Shown in pieces: positions 18,306-28,821 of a stretch of DNA of 64,000 nucleotides. The DNA lies in assembly GCF_000024365.1 (NCBI RefSeq), contig NC_013235.1:4402001-4466000 (forward strand). Reading direction: 5' to 3'. The notes below the pieces were generated by a model. The model saw nothing but the letters and a program-made list of their open reading frames with translations, was not told the origin of the DNA and did no database searches. The DNA comes from Nakamurella multipartita DSM 44233. GTDB taxonomy: Bacteria > Actinomycetota > Actinomycetes > Mycobacteriales > Nakamurellaceae. Position 1 is the stretch's first letter; each line of letters opens with the position of its first letter. The translations under genes and the position numbers were made by a program.

Positions 18306-19213
18306 GGCGCGAACGGCAGCGGCCCGTCACCGACGCCGGTGACCAGCCCGACGAGCGCCTGTCCCGGTGCCGCCGTCACGAAACAGCCGAGGGTGGAAGG
18401 GTTTGCGCCCCAGCCGGGGGCGATGCGGCCGAGCCGGTCGGCGACGAAGGTCAGCTGGCCTCCCCGCGCCGGATCGGCGGTCTGCATCACCCGGGCCGCC
18501 ACCCGCCGGCAGGAGGAGACGATGTCGGCGTCCGCGGCCGACCCGTCGGGCCCGGTCCAGCCCGTCGCCAGCAGCTGCGCCGTGTGCGCTCGCGCGCACT
18601 CCCCCGGGCCGGCGAGCAGCCCCGTCGACGCCGTGGTCCAGCACGATCCGAAGCCGATCGGCAGCGCGCCGATGCCGAACGCGCCGGCCAGGCTGCCCCG
18701 GTACTGCTGCCCGCCCGCCGGACCGACCACGCACGCCGCCCAGGTGCGGCCGGCGCGACGCTCCAGGTCGGTCGGCGTGATCAGATACGCCTGGAAGGCC
18801 AGGGTCGGCCGCCAGGACACCGGTTCCACCAGCCAGGGTTCGGCCGCCCCGTGGGACGTGGCGTCCAGGGTGAGGGAGGCATATTGCGCCAGCGGCGGGT
18901 AGCAGGGCCCGGCCCGACGCGAGCGCGGCGCCTGGGCCAACGCCTGCTCGTCCGGCCAGAACCCCACGACCTCGCCGGCGATCGCGCCGCGACAGGATCC
19001 CAGCTGCACCTGCTCCATCGGCACCGGCTGCTCCAGGCCCGCCGTGGTCGCCCCGGCGGGCAACGCAGCGACGCAGTCACCGACCGCGGGCGGTGCGGGG
19101 AGCGCGACCGGCTCGGCGGTGCCCGGAAGGCGGAGTCCGGACAGCACCGGAATGATCATCACCGCCGTGAAGGCGGCGACGACCACGGCCACACCGACCA
19201 GGCGCCGGTCCAT
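18302..19213 (-). CDS. Septum-formation-family protein (upstream copy)
   Basis: 303-aa exported protein: membrane segment at residues about 6-27 (VGVAVVVAAFTAVMIIPVLS), then PPAVGDCVAALPAG and further Cys-containing motifs (QLGSCRG, GFGSCWTT, ECARAHTAQLL, VSSCRRVA). The Cys pairs are spaced as for disulfides outside the membrane. A -10 element TACGGT ends six bases before the ATG, suggesting a leaderless mRNA. It shares architecture with the next gene and overlaps it by four bases. Molecular function unknown. Confidence 0.65.
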   Translation of the reverse strand: MDRRLVGVAVVVAAFTAVMIIPVLSGLRLPGTAEPVALPAPPAVGDCVAALPAGATTAGLEQPVPMEQVQLGSCRGAIAGEVVGFWPDEQALAQAPRSRRAGPCYPPLAQYASLTLDATSHGAAEPWLVEPVSWRPTLAFQAYLITPTDLERRAGRTWAACVVGPAGGQQYRGSLAGAFGIGALPIGFGSCWTTASTGLLAGPGECARAHTAQLLATGWTGPDGSAADADIVSSCRRVAARVMQTADPARGGQLTFVADRLGRIAPGWGANPSTLGCFVTAAPGQALVGLVTGVGDGPLPFAP

Positions 19214-19297
19214 CCGACCACCGTAACCGCACCGTGATCGGGCGGCCCGAGGGCGAACCCCGGGACCGGCCCGAGCCGGACGTCAGGCCCGGCCGGC

Positions 19298-22162
<2,865 letters not shown>

Positions 22163-22224
22163 CGAAGTCACCTTCCGTTGGGCCGAGAAATCCGGCTCCC
22201 CCTCAGTCACCCGGCACGTCGGTC

Positions 22225-22335
22225 GGGTTCCAGAGGCGTCTCACCCCGGCGGTTCGGTGGCCTGAGAGATTGGCGGGGAGGCTTGCTCCTTCGGCGGCCC
22301 GGCACCCGCTTGGGGCGACCGGACACTCTCCCGCG
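22225..22335 (-). promoter_or_regulatory. Glycine riboswitch (single aptamer) upstream of gcvP
   Basis: The leader reads GGGAGAGTGTCCGG, then CGCCGAAGGAGCAAGCC, then AATCTCTCAGGC and a final stem, which are the conserved core segments of the gcvT-type glycine aptamer in correct order and spacing. The segment between the aptamer and the gcvP ribosome site (22163-22224) has no complete second aptamer. Glycine binding would be expected to turn gcvP expression on. Confidence 0.88.
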
Positions 22336-22409
22336 GGGGGTCGGTGACGCGTCCGAGACTACCAGCGGGCGGGCGCCCGCTACCCCGGCCGGCGGCCGGG
22401 GACGGGCCC

Positions 22410-23738
22410 TCAGGCGCGGTGCGGATGGGCGACCAGGCGGCGGACCCGGGCGGCCAGGTCGGTGCGCACCGACACTCCGGCCGAGTGGGCGGCGAACGCG
22501 GCCGCCCCGGCCGCGGCCAGCAGGCAGATCAGCCCGGAGATGATCAGGGCGGCCGGCGCCCCCCACTGCTGGGTGATGGCCCCGACGATCGGCGCGCCGA
22601 TCGGCGTGCCGCCCATGAAGACCAGCATGTACAGGCTCATCACCCGGCCGCGCAGCTCCGGCTCGCTGGACAGCTGCACGGTGGCGTTGCCCAAGGTGTT
22701 GAAGGTGACCGAGACGAACCCGACGACGACCAGCAGCAGCAGGAACGGCCAGAACCAGGGGGTCAGGCCGAGCACGATCAGGCCGAGCCCGAAGCTGCCG
22801 GCGGCCAGGAACAGCACGGCCAGGTTGGCCGAGGTGCGCCGGGCCGCGAAGAGCGCGCCGACCACCGAGCCGGCGGCCATCGCGGTGTTGAGCAGCCCGT
22901 ACAGGTCGGCACCGGACTGGAAGATGTTCTGGGTGTAGGCGGACAGGATGATCGCGAAGTTGTAGCCGAACGTGCCGATGAAGAAGACCAGCACGATCGG
23001 CCAGAGCAGAATCGGGTTGCTGCGCACGTACCGCAGCCCCTCACGCAGCTGGCCAGGAGCCCGGTCGGCGTGCGGCAGGTGCTGCAGCTCGGCCGGTCGC
23101 ATCAACAGCAGCGCGGTGAGCACGGCGGCGAAGCTGGCCGCGTTGAACGCGAACGCCCAACCGGTGCCGACCGCCGCGATCAGCACGCCGGCCACTGCCG
23201 GGCCGAGCATCCGGCCGAGTTGGAAGTTGCCCGAGTTGAGCCCGACCGCGTTGCGGACCAGGTGGGTGGGCACCATCTCGTTGACGAACGTCTGCCGGGT
23301 CGGGTTGTCCACCACGGTGGCCAGCCCCAGGCCCAGGGCGATCAGGTACACCTGCCAGACCTGCACGACTCCGGCCAGGGTCAGCCCGGCCAGCAGGACG
23401 GCGAGCACGCCCATCGACGACTGGGTGAGCAGCAGCAGCCGGCGCTTGGGGTAGCGATCGGCGATCAGGCCGCCCCACAGTCCGAACACCAGCATCGGCA
23501 GGAACTGCAGCGCGGTGGTGATGCCGACCGCCAGCGGCGAGTGGGTCAGCTCCAGCACCAGCCAGTCCTGGGCGATTCGCTGCATCCAGGTGCCGGTGTT
23601 GGACACGATCTGGCCGGCGAAGAACAGCCGGTAGTTGCGGACCCGCAGGGCCGCGAAGGTGCCCATCCGCGCCGGTGCGGCGGGCTCGCCCGCCGTGGCC
23701 GACGTGGGCGTCGGGGCGTTGGTCAGGTCCTGGCTCAC
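22410..23738 (-). CDS. MFS transporter (MFS_3/enterobactin-exporter-like)
   Basis: 442-aa permease with 12 membrane helices. The family features seen are MQRIAQDWLVLELTHSPLAVG in the first helices (positions about 40-60), GGLIADRYPKRRLLLL as motif A, and TFVNEMVPTHLVRNAVGLNS in the middle. GTG 23738 (VSQDLTNAPT) overlaps the stop of marR (GTGA) and is preferred to longer frames. It is the second gene of a marR-MFS operon, so the MarR protein probably represses its own efflux pump. Substrate unknown; organic solutes or siderophores are possible for the family. Confidence 0.85.
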   Translation of the reverse strand: MSQDLTNAPTPTSATAGEPAAPARMGTFAALRVRNYRLFFAGQIVSNTGTWMQRIAQDWLVLELTHSPLAVGITTALQFLPMLVFGLWGGLIADRYPKRRLLLLTQSSMGVLAVLLAGLTLAGVVQVWQVYLIALGLGLATVVDNPTRQTFVNEMVPTHLVRNAVGLNSGNFQLGRMLGPAVAGVLIAAVGTGWAFAFNAASFAAVLTALLLMRPAELQHLPHADRAPGQLREGLRYVRSNPILLWPIVLVFFIGTFGYNFAIILSAYTQNIFQSGADLYGLLNTAMAAGSVVGALFAARRTSANLAVLFLAAGSFGLGLIVLGLTPWFWPFLLLLVVVGFVSVTFNTLGNATVQLSSEPELRGRVMSLYMLVFMGGTPIGAPIVGAITQQWGAPAALIISGLICLLAAAGAAAFAAHSAGVSVRTDLAARVRRLVAHPHRA

Positions 23739-24172
23739 GGCAGGTCCGCCAGCCGTTGCAGGGCCGGCGCGGCGGCCAGCAAGGCCTGCCGATCGACCGG
23801 GTCGAGCTCGGCCAGGTGCGCGGCCAGCCACGCGGTCCGCTGCGCCCGGGTCTTGGCCACGAACGACTCCCCCGCCTCGGTCCGCGAGATCAGGCATTGC
23901 CGCCCGTCGGTCGGATGCGGGTCCCGGCGGACCAGGCCGCGCTCCTGCAGGCTCTCGATCACCTTGGTCATCGACGGCGGCTTCACGTGCTCGGCTCGGG
24001 CCAGCGCGCTGGGCGCCATCGGTCCGCACAGCCCGATCCGGCCCAGGACGGCCAGCTCGGTCGCCGACAGGTCGGCATCACCGGAGGTTTGGTAGCGCAG
24101 TCGACGACCCAGCCGGAGCACGGCGCCGCGCAGGGTGGCCACCGCCTCCTGGTCCAGTTCGTCGTCGGTCAT
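23735..24172 (-). CDS. MarR-family transcriptional regulator
   Basis: 145-aa winged-helix repressor. The DNA-binding part is seen in LSATELAVLGRIGLCGPMAP, then HVKPPSMTKVIESLQERGLV and the wing RRDPHPTDGRQCLISRT. The C-terminal helix dimerises. It is the first gene of an operon with the MFS transporter and overlaps it by four bases. An AT-rich repeat immediately before its ATG is a likely autoregulatory site. Phenolic or antibiotic ligands are typical of the family but cannot be inferred. Confidence 0.88.
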   Translation of the reverse strand: MTDDELDQEAVATLRGAVLRLGRRLRYQTSGDADLSATELAVLGRIGLCGPMAPSALARAEHVKPPSMTKVIESLQERGLVRRDPHPTDGRQCLISRTEAGESFVAKTRAQRTAWLAAHLAELDPVDRQALLAAAPALQRLADLP

Positions 24173-24199
24173 GTTGTTAGTTTAACTCATTAGCTCAAC
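24173..24199. promoter_or_regulatory. Putative MarR operator at the marR start
   Basis: TTAGTTTAAC and TTAGCTCAAC are imperfect direct repeats 13 bases apart in a short AT-rich island, framed by GTTG at the left and CAAC at the right. The island abuts the marR ATG, covering its leader, in an otherwise very GC-rich region. Confidence 0.5.
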
Positions 24200-24248
24200 G
24201 AAGGACAGTGAGCTGCCGCACCGTCGACGGCACGCGGGTTCGCGGACG

Positions 24249-24293
24249 AAAGCCGCGCCGACCCGGACGAAACGGGTCGGCCGACGCGGCTTT
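24249..24293 (-). terminator. Rho-independent-like terminator after the ResR-like gene
   Basis: A two-part stem, AAAGCCGCG/CGCGGCTTT outside and CCGACCCG/CGGGTCGG inside with a 4-base bulge, lies between marR and the 3' end of the MerR gene. The outer arm is followed by TTTCG on the minus strand. Confidence 0.7.
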
Positions 24294-24349
24294 GATCAGC
24301 CCAGGGGGCGGTGACGCGAGGCAGTGCGGAGTGAGGAGGGGGTCAGCGG

Positions 24350-24892
24350 TCAGCCGGCGGTGCGCGCGCGGCGGCGCTCGGCCAGCTCGTCACGCTCGAC
24401 CGGGACGACCCGGTCACCCTCGACGCGCTCCTGCGGGAACTCCGCGAGCGAGCCGGTGATTTCCTTCATGGTGCCGCCGACGGCGATGCCGAACACGCCC
24501 TGGCCGCCCTGCAACAGGTCGACGATCTCTTCGGGAGAGGTGCACTCGTACACCGTGGTGCCGTCGGAGAACAGGGTGACGCCGGCCAGGTCGTCCACCC
24601 CGCGGGCGCGCAGGTGCTCGACGGCGACGCGGATGTTCTGCAGCGAGACGCCGGTGTCCAGCAGCCGCTTGACCACTCGCAGAACCAGGATGTCCTTGAA
24701 CGAGTAGAGCCGCTGGCTGCCCGAACCCTTGGCGCCGCGCACGGTCGGCACGACCAGATCGGTGCGGGCCCAGTAGTCGAGCTGGCGGTAGGTGATGCCG
24801 GCAGCGGTGCAGGCGGTCGGTCCGCGATAGCCGATGTGCTCGTCCGGCATCGAGGTGTTCGGGAACAGCGCGGCTTGCTCCTGCTCGACCAT
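24350..24892 (-). CDS. MerR-family regulator, Rv1830/ResR-like
   Basis: 180-aa regulator with an N-terminal MerR HTH (YRGPTACTAAGITYRQLDYW then TDLVVPTVRGAKGSGSQRLY) and a C-terminal domain FSDGTTVYECTSPEEIVDLL typical of the Rv1830 group. ATG 24892 (MVEQEQAALF) has AGAGGTGGCGGG upstream. Gene order (garA, ftsR, nuclease, this gene, gcvP) equals that of Mycobacterium, so it is very probably the Rv1830 orthologue, called ResR/McdR there and linked to growth and division. Two TGAAGAT direct repeats lie just upstream of the ribosome site. Confidence 0.85.
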   Translation of the reverse strand: MVEQEQAALFPNTSMPDEHIGYRGPTACTAAGITYRQLDYWARTDLVVPTVRGAKGSGSQRLYSFKDILVLRVVKRLLDTGVSLQNIRVAVEHLRARGVDDLAGVTLFSDGTTVYECTSPEEIVDLLQGGQGVFGIAVGGTMKEITGSLAEFPQERVEGDRVVPVERDELAERRRARTAG

Positions 24893-25076
24893 CCCGCCAC
24901 CTCTCTGAAGATCCGGTCTGAAGATGTGATGAAACCGAAGACGAGTGCCAGGCGAACTACATCCACGTGACTCGTTGACGGTAGGCCCGCCCGCCCCCGG
25001 GGTCAACGTCCACGGCGGGCGTGTCCTCAACCTCAGCTTCAGGGTGACCGTTCCGTGATCAACGGCCGGGCCGCGC

Positions 25077-25592
25077 TCAGGGCTTCTGCTCGCCTCCGAA
25101 GTCGTCCGGGGAGACCGAATCGAGGAACTCGCGGAAGCGTTCGACCTCGTCCTCGGCGTCCTCGACCTCGGCCGGCTCGCCCTCGTCGGCGTCCTCGGCG
25201 TCGGGGATCACGATGCCGGCCTCGGCCAGGACCGACTCCTCGACGAAGACCGGGATCTCGATCCGCACGGCCAGGGCGATCGCATCCGAGGGCCGGGCCG
25301 AGACGGTGGTGCCGTTGTCGAAGGCCAGTTCGCCGAAGAAGGTGCCCTCGCGGAAGTCCACGACGCGCACCTGGGTGACCGACCGGCCGAGCGCGGCGAT
25401 GACGTTGCCCAGCAGGTCGTGGGTCAGCGGCCGCGGGGGCCGCACCCCCTGCTGGTGCATGGCGATCGCGGTGGCCTCGGCGGAGCCGATCAGGATCGGC
25501 AGGCTGCGCGGACCGTTGACCTCGGTCAGCATGAGAATCGGCTGCTGGGTCGGCATTTCGACCCGGACGCCGACGATCCGCATCTCGATCAT
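25077..25592 (-). CDS. Bifunctional nuclease (BFN/DUF151) family protein
   Basis: 171 aa, soluble. The DUF151 core is MRIVGVRVEMPTQQPILML, then LPILIGSAEATAIAMHQQG and RPSDAIALAVR, matching Rv1829. The family is named after a plant protein with DNase and RNase activity; activity in bacteria is little tested. The last ~40 residues are strongly acidic. ATG 25592 follows GGAGAAAGG; ATG 25583 (MRIVGV) is an alternative. It is located between ftsR and the ResR-like gene as in mycobacteria. Confidence 0.88.
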   Translation of the reverse strand: MIEMRIVGVRVEMPTQQPILMLTEVNGPRSLPILIGSAEATAIAMHQQGVRPPRPLTHDLLGNVIAALGRSVTQVRVVDFREGTFFGELAFDNGTTVSARPSDAIALAVRIEIPVFVEESVLAEAGIVIPDAEDADEGEPAEVEDAEDEVERFREFLDSVSPDDFGGEQKP

Positions 25593-25703
25593 CTCGGTGT
25601 GCCTTTCTCCGTCACCTCGAAACGCTACACGTCCGGGCGGGTCGGCGACGGACTCCGGTCGGGTCCGGTCCCGGGCCGGCCGGGGCGGGCGGCCCGGCCG
25701 CCC

Positions 25704-26444
25704 TCAGCGACCGAGATCGCGGCGCAGACCGGCCTTGACCAGGCGGGAATGCAACCGCAGGATCGTCGAGGCCAACTGGGCCGCTTCCGCTCCGGCCCGT
25801 TCGCGGGCGTCCGGGTCCCGCTGATGGGCCTGGGCCGAGACGAGCTGGGTGATCAGGGTGGCCTCGCGGTCGGCGGCGGTGCGGAACGAGCGTAGGTGCC
25901 GGGCCTCCAGGCCGACGGCCAGCAGCTCGGCCGAGGTGGACGCGACATGGGCGGCGTCGGCGTCGAAGTACCCGCCGGGACCGGCGGACAGCAGCCCGAA
26001 CTGCTCGAGTTCGGCCAGCGAGGTGGCCGTCAGACCCGAATGCGCGAGCAGCTCGTTGCGGGTCATCCGCACCTCGCGGCCGGCGGCCAGGTCCCGCGGC
26101 AGCGGGGTGTCCGACGAACCGTTGGCCGCGGGCAGCCGGGCCTGCGGCACCGCCGGCTCCAGGCCGCGGTCGATCGCGTCCAGGTGGTCCTTGATGACCT
26201 TGAGCGGCAGGTACTGGTCCCGCTGGGCGGCCAGCACGTAGCGCAGCCGGCTCACGTCCGCCGGGCTGAACTGCCGGTAGCCCGATGGTGTGCGATGCGG
26301 GGTCACCAGGCCCTCGGACTCCAGGAACCTGATCTTGGAGATCGAGACCTCGGGGAACTCCGGCTTGAGCCGGGTCATGACCGCGCCGATGGACAGGGTC
26401 GAGTTCGGGGGCATGTCGGGCTGTTCGGCTAGGGATGTCGTCAT
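25704..26444 (-). CDS. ftsR: MerR-type cell-division regulator FtsR
   Basis: 246 aa. The N-terminal MerR HTH reads SIGAVMTRLKPEFPEVSISK then IRFLESEGLVTPHRTPSGYR; the long middle and C-terminal helices fit FtsR of corynebacteria and Rv1828 of mycobacteria, which activate ftsZ expression. The position directly downstream of garA is conserved. The start MTTSLAEQPDMPPNS is the first in frame. Confidence rests on synteny plus the HTH; DNA targets in this organism are unknown. Confidence 0.88.
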   Translation of the reverse strand: MTTSLAEQPDMPPNSTLSIGAVMTRLKPEFPEVSISKIRFLESEGLVTPHRTPSGYRQFSPADVSRLRYVLAAQRDQYLPLKVIKDHLDAIDRGLEPAVPQARLPAANGSSDTPLPRDLAAGREVRMTRNELLAHSGLTATSLAELEQFGLLSAGPGGYFDADAAHVASTSAELLAVGLEARHLRSFRTAADREATLITQLVSAQAHQRDPDARERAGAEAAQLASTILRLHSRLVKAGLRRDLGR

Positions 26445-26562
26445 CGTGGGCTCACCCGGGCTCGGTCGCGATCAACTGGCCGGACCCGGGCAGCCGCGAG
26501 CGCTGGACGAGCAATCCCCCACCCCGACAACGCCGTCGGTCCGCTGCGCAGACCGGCCTGGT

Positions 26563-27033
26563 TCATGACCTGGTGTCGCCCTGGGCCTGATCGCCCGCCA
26601 GGAACACCAGCCGGAACTTGCCGATCTGCACTTCGTCGCCGTTGGTCAGCGGGGAGACCTCGATGGGTTCGCGGTTGACATAGGTGCCGTTCAACGAACC
26701 TATATCGGCGACCTCGTATCCCTCGGCCGTCCGCCGGAACTCGGCGTGTCGGCGGGAGACGGTCACGTCGTCCAGGAAGATGTCGCTCTCCGGGTGCCGG
26801 CCGGCCGTGATCTTGTCGCGATCCAGCAGGAACCGGGACCCCGCGTTGGGTCCGCGCTTGACGACGAGCAGCGCGGTGCCCGAGGAGAGCCCGTCGACCC
26901 CACCGATGACCTCATCGCCCGACTCGACCTCGGCCGCGCCGAACAACCCGCCGGCGAAGATCGACGTGGAGTCCGACGCCGCGGATGACGACGACGCGGG
27001 CGAATATCCAGGCCCGCGGTCACTCTCAGTCAC
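26563..27033 (-). CDS. garA: FHA-domain metabolic regulator GarA/OdhI
   Basis: 156-aa phosphoprotein switch that inhibits 2-oxoglutarate dehydrogenase and glutamate dehydrogenase in relatives. The C-terminal FHA domain is complete (ITAGRHPESDIFLDDVTVSR, then SLNGTYVN). The N-terminal phospho-site is seen as SDSTSIF, where relatives have ETTS phosphorylated by PknB/PknG. GTG 27033 with AAGGAGTG upstream is preferred to a frame starting at 27147. It is encoded between gcvH and ftsR as in mycobacteria. Binding to its usual partners is inferred. Confidence 0.92.
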   Translation of the reverse strand: MTESDRGPGYSPASSSSAASDSTSIFAGGLFGAAEVESGDEVIGGVDGLSSGTALLVVKRGPNAGSRFLLDRDKITAGRHPESDIFLDDVTVSRRHAEFRRTAEGYEVADIGSLNGTYVNREPIEVSPLTNGDEVQIGKFRLVFLAGDQAQGDTRS

Positions 27034-27207
27034 CAGACACTCCTTCGTATCGCCGTGGCATCTGTGTGCCCGAACACGACGTAACAGTTCCCACGACCGT
27101 ACCGTGCCGGCCCCCGGTGGCGCATCGCGGGCGCGGTCTGCGCCCACCCGGCGGCCGGAAAGTCCGCTGCGCCCACAGGTCTGGGCCGGCCGATCACTGC
27201 TGGCCGA

Positions 27208-27612
27208 TCATTCCTCGCCGATGACCGCCGCGTAGCCGCCGGCGTCCAGCAGCTCGTCGAGCTGGGCCGGGTCGGTCAGCTCGATCTCGATCATCCAGCC
27301 GTCCCCGTACGGGTCGGAGTTGACCAGCTCCGGGGTCGCGTCCAGTACGTCGTTGCGGGCGACCACGGTGCCGGCCAGGGGCGCGAAGATCTCCGAGACC
27401 GACTTGGTCGACTCCACCTCGCCGATCGAATCGCCGGGCTCGACGGTGGTACCCGGCTCGGGCATCTGCACGAAGACGATGTCGCCCAGCGAGTTCTGGG
27501 CGTAGTCGGTGATGCCGACCCGGGCGACGGTCACCCCGTCGGTCGCCTCGCCCCCGTCCTGGGCGCGCACCCATTCGTGCTCGGAGCTGTACCGCAGGTC
27601 CTCAGGGATCAC
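27208..27612 (-). CDS. gcvH: Glycine cleavage system H protein
   Basis: 134-aa lipoyl carrier that shuttles the aminomethyl group from GcvP. The lipoylation motif is GEVESTKSVSEIFAPLAG, with the modified lysine in ESTKS; the start is VIPEDLRYSSEHEWV. GTG 27612 has GGAAAGG upstream and gives the normal length; a longer frame to 27666 is rejected. gcvT is not in the window. It precedes garA by 174 bases in the same direction. Confidence 0.96.
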   Translation of the reverse strand: MIPEDLRYSSEHEWVRAQDGGEATDGVTVARVGITDYAQNSLGDIVFVQMPEPGTTVEPGDSIGEVESTKSVSEIFAPLAGTVVARNDVLDATPELVNSDPYGDGWMIEIELTDPAQLDELLDAGGYAAVIGEE

Positions 27613-27672
27613 GTCAGGGGGCCTTTCCGCTGGTGCAGCGACCGCTGCCGCACAACTGTGCATCACCGATGG

Positions 27673-28440
27673 TCATGGAGCGGGGCGAGCGTAAAGCGGT
27701 TCGCGGGCCTGTCGCAAGGCGTCGACGACGACGCTGTCGGCCTGCGTGACCTCCATCGTGCCGCCCGCCCGGCGGACCGTGTCCAGCACCCCGCCCGGAA
27801 TCGCCAGCGCCGCGGCCAGCGTGGGCGGATCGCCGATCGCGGTGATCGTGTACGGGGCGGTCAGCCCGGTGCCGTCCAGGCTGACGGACCCGCCGGAGCC
27901 GGTGAACGCCGAATCGACGCCGATCCGCACGGTACCGACCTGGAACGCCTCGGCGCCGGCGTTGCGCAGCTCCTGGATGGCGTCCAGCAGCACCTCCGGG
28001 GTCACCCGGCGGTCGGGGTCGGTGATGGAGATGCTCACCCCGGGCCCGGTGGCCGGGACGGTGCCGGTCAGGATGCCCAGCGCCTGGGCCTGGCGCTGCG
28101 CCTCGGCCAGGGCCTCCTCGCTGGACTGCCCGCTGCGCTGCAGCCGGGCCAGGCTGTCCTGCAGCCCGGCGATCTCGGTGTTCAGGTCGTCCTCGCGACG
28201 CTGCAGCTCGTCCAGGATCTGCACCAGGTCGTCCGGGCGGGCCGTGGCCAGGGCGTCGCCGGAGGCGGTGCGCTGCACCTGCAGCACGACCGCGAAGCCC
28301 AGCAGCGCGCACAGCGCGGCGATCAGCAGGTGCGCGCCGGCCCCGCTCCACCGCCCGGGGGTGCGCGTCGGCGGGACGCCGGGACCGGGGCCCGGTTCCG
28401 GTTCGGGGCTCGCCGGCGGCGGCGCCTGTGGCTCGCTCAT
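27673..28440 (-). CDS. DUF881 family membrane protein (downstream of sbp)
   Basis: 255 aa: Pro-rich cytoplasmic start, one membrane helix (residues about 36-55, LLIAALCALLGFAVVLQV), a coiled coil (QILDELQRREDDLNTEIAGL), and the DUF881 domain (GPGVSISITDPDRRVTPEVLL, LRNAGAEAFQVGTVRIG). Corresponds by order to Rv1825. ATG 28440 overlaps the sbp stop as ATGA. Function unknown; the cluster with sbp and a second DUF881 protein suggests a membrane complex linked to envelope or division. Confidence 0.85.
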   Translation of the reverse strand: MSEPQAPPPASPEPEPGPGPGVPPTRTPGRWSGAGAHLLIAALCALLGFAVVLQVQRTASGDALATARPDDLVQILDELQRREDDLNTEIAGLQDSLARLQRSGQSSEEALAEAQRQAQALGILTGTVPATGPGVSISITDPDRRVTPEVLLDAIQELRNAGAEAFQVGTVRIGVDSAFTGSGGSVSLDGTGLTAPYTITAIGDPPTLAAALAIPGGVLDTVRRAGGTMEVTQADSVVVDALRQAREPLYARPAP

Positions 28441-28769
28441 GCCTTGAAGATGTGCCGGCGGATGGCCGCGGCATTGCCGAAGATGCGGATGCCGAGCACG
28501 ACCACCACCGCCGTGGACAGCTGGGCGCCCACCCCCAGCTGGTCGCCCAGGAACACGATGAATGCCGCCACCAGCACGTTGGCCACGAACGAGACCACGA
28601 ACACCTTGGCGTCGAAGATGTTGTCCAGCTTGGCCCGCAACCCGCCGAAGACGGCGTCCAACGCGGCGATCACGGCGATCGGCAGGTAGGGCGCGAGCCA
28701 CTCGGGCACCGTCGGATGGACCAGCAGACCGGCCACCACACCGACGATCAGGGCTATGACCGCGTACAT
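28437..28769 (-). CDS. sbp: Small basic protein (Sbp) family membrane protein
   Basis: 110 aa with three membrane helices (MYAVIALIVGVVAGLLV; YLPIAVIAALDAVFGGLRA; VFVVSFVANVLVAAFIVFL) and a fourth hydrophobic part near QLSTAVVVVLGIRIF. It matches the small-basic family (Rv1824, B. subtilis Sbp), often placed next to division genes. Its stop overlaps the next DUF881 gene. No enzymatic motif. It lies between two DUF881 genes exactly as in mycobacteria. Confidence 0.88.
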   Translation of the reverse strand: MYAVIALIVGVVAGLLVHPTVPEWLAPYLPIAVIAALDAVFGGLRAKLDNIFDAKVFVVSFVANVLVAAFIVFLGDQLGVGAQLSTAVVVVLGIRIFGNAAAIRRHIFKA

Positions 28770-28821
28770 CTGTTCAGCTCCTCGGCGGACCTGTGCTCAG
28801 GTCGAGTCATCCGCATCCGGC

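Noticed and set aside
22163-22224. Second glycine aptamer downstream of the first
   Set aside because: Only short GC-rich stems are seen; the conserved core segments of an aptamer are missing.
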